Of a stretch of 6,723 nt of DNA, positions 6,061-6,723 are shown one piece after another. The translations under genes and the position numbers were made by a program. The notes under the pieces are model-generated. The model ran no database searches. It was not told the DNA's origin and saw nothing but the letters and a program-made list of their open reading frames with translations. How positions within the stretch are numbered: the first letter of the stretch is position 1; every line of letters begins with the position of its first letter. The DNA is from Oscillospiraceae bacterium (GTDB lineage: Bacteria; Bacillota; Clostridia; Oscillospirales; Ruminococcaceae): the NCBI GenBank assembly GCA_022511485.1, contig JAFLUJ010000322.1, positions 1 through 6,723 of the forward strand. Reading direction: 5' to 3'.

Positions 6061-6723
6061 TTATAAACCAAAATGTCTCACCAAAGCTGTAAGCACTTCT
6101 TCACGTGTATCGTTTTCAAAATCAGAGCGTATGTATGTAAAAAATCCGGTGTGCTGCCAATCAATTTCAATCTGTGGATGATATAATGCCCACGAATTGA
6201 AATTTTTCAGCACAGCTTCGGGGTCTTTACATTTATTGATCTGCTCCATCATAAACTTTTTGTCCGGATCATCCCGGTCAAAAAAACGTTCGGCGCAGAT
6301 GTCGGGTGGATCGCAGAGCATGATTGCAACATGGTTATAGTCGGAAATCTCACGCAGCACGTCAGGCGGAATATTTGTATCCACAATGACCTTTTGACCG
6401 CCTGCGGCTAATTTCACAAGCTCAAGTATTTCAATTTCGATACACTCCTGTGACACCTGATCTGTCCAGTTCCAGTGTTCTTCAGGAGTCATGTTCAGCC
6501 ATTCTTCCCAGCCGCTCATTGTGTCAAAATAGCACAATCCGGGCTGTTTCCATCGGGACAGTTTTTCTCTGGGAAATGCGTCATGATAATTCTCGCCGCA
6601 GAATATCATATTATACCGCTCGGAAAGCATTTTTACCATTGTGGATTTTCCTGCATAGCTGTGTCCGTTTATAAAATACACATTACGCAGGTAGTGTCTG
6701 ATAATATTGTCGCTGATCTGTAT
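6061..6723 (-). CDS. P-loop kinase-like protein, 5' end off window
   Basis: A minus-strand gene whose stop is at 6061-6063 and whose frame stays open to the right edge, so the N-terminus is missing. A GTG at 6681 would give 206 residues, but it has no ribosome binding site and falls right before the first beta strand. The 14 upstream codons read IQISDNIIRHYLRN, which looks like real protein. The Walker A motif is GHSYAGKST (residues 6-14 counted from the GTG). A hydrophobic strand ending in Asp, KVIVDTNIP, may be the Walker B or substrate-site strand. An Arg/Asp-rich segment, ERFFDRDDPDKKF, may form the lid. The whole resembles small AAA_33 or shikimate-kinase-like phosphotransferases. The substrate is unknown. 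It converges on the purine operon and is a separate transcription unit. Confidence 0.82.
   Translation of the reverse strand: MQISDNIIRHYLRNVYFINGHSYAGKSTMVKMLSERYNMIFCGENYHDAFPREKLSRWKQPGLCYFDTMSGWEEWLNMTPEEHWNWTDQVSQECIEIEILELVKLAAGGQKVIVDTNIPPDVLREISDYNHVAIMLCDPPDICAERFFDRDDPDKKFMMEQINKCKDPEAVLKNFNSWALYHPQIEIDWQHTGFFTYIRSDFENDTREEVLTALVRHFGL

Overview
The window holds the distal part of a de novo purine biosynthesis operon, read left to right, followed by a short intergenic region and the 3' part of a convergent gene. Moderate GC content, strong GGAGG-type ribosome binding sites, the clostridial style of PurN and PurD motifs, and the use of a PurO-type IMP cyclohydrolase with a separate AICAR formyltransferase all suggest a Gram-positive anaerobe of the class Clostridia. 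A Ruminococcus-like member of the Oscillospiraceae is my best guess. This is inferred from sequence style, not from a marker gene.

Layout. Positions 1-85 carry two adjacent hairpins and the purN ribosome binding site; any tail of an upstream gene cannot be identified. Then follow purN (86-715), a class I SAM-dependent methyltransferase (757-1488), a PurO-type IMP cyclohydrolase (1583-2299), a stand-alone AICAR formyltransferase (2346-3527), a 110-base structured spacer, a small four-helix membrane protein (3638-4144), a RimJ-like GNAT acetyltransferase (4125-4667) and purD (4669-5946). A rho-independent terminator at 5951-5983 closes the operon. On the minus strand, 6061 to the right edge is a P-loop kinase-like protein that runs off the window at its 5' end.

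How the genes fit together. PurD makes GAR (step 2), PurN formylates it (step 3), the stand-alone formyltransferase converts AICAR to FAICAR (step 9) and PurO closes the ring to IMP (step 10). In most bacteria the last two steps belong to one fused protein, PurH. Here they are two adjacent genes of different ancestry: the cyclohydrolase resembles the archaeal PurO family, and the formyltransferase resembles the C-terminal half of eukaryotic ATIC more than the usual bacterial PurH. The methyltransferase, membrane protein and acetyltransferase have no known purine role and look like passengers or undiscovered partners, although spacing and overlaps place them in the same transcript.

The most interesting signals are the hybrid ending of the pathway, a small hairpin repeat family present in two spacers of the operon (36-64 and 3591-3616), and the passenger genes. 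I see no sign of a defence system, CRISPR array, tRNA, rRNA or insertion sequence. In five genes an in-frame start lies on or next to the ribosome binding site, so simple longest-frame calls would be too long; the starts given here are corrected.
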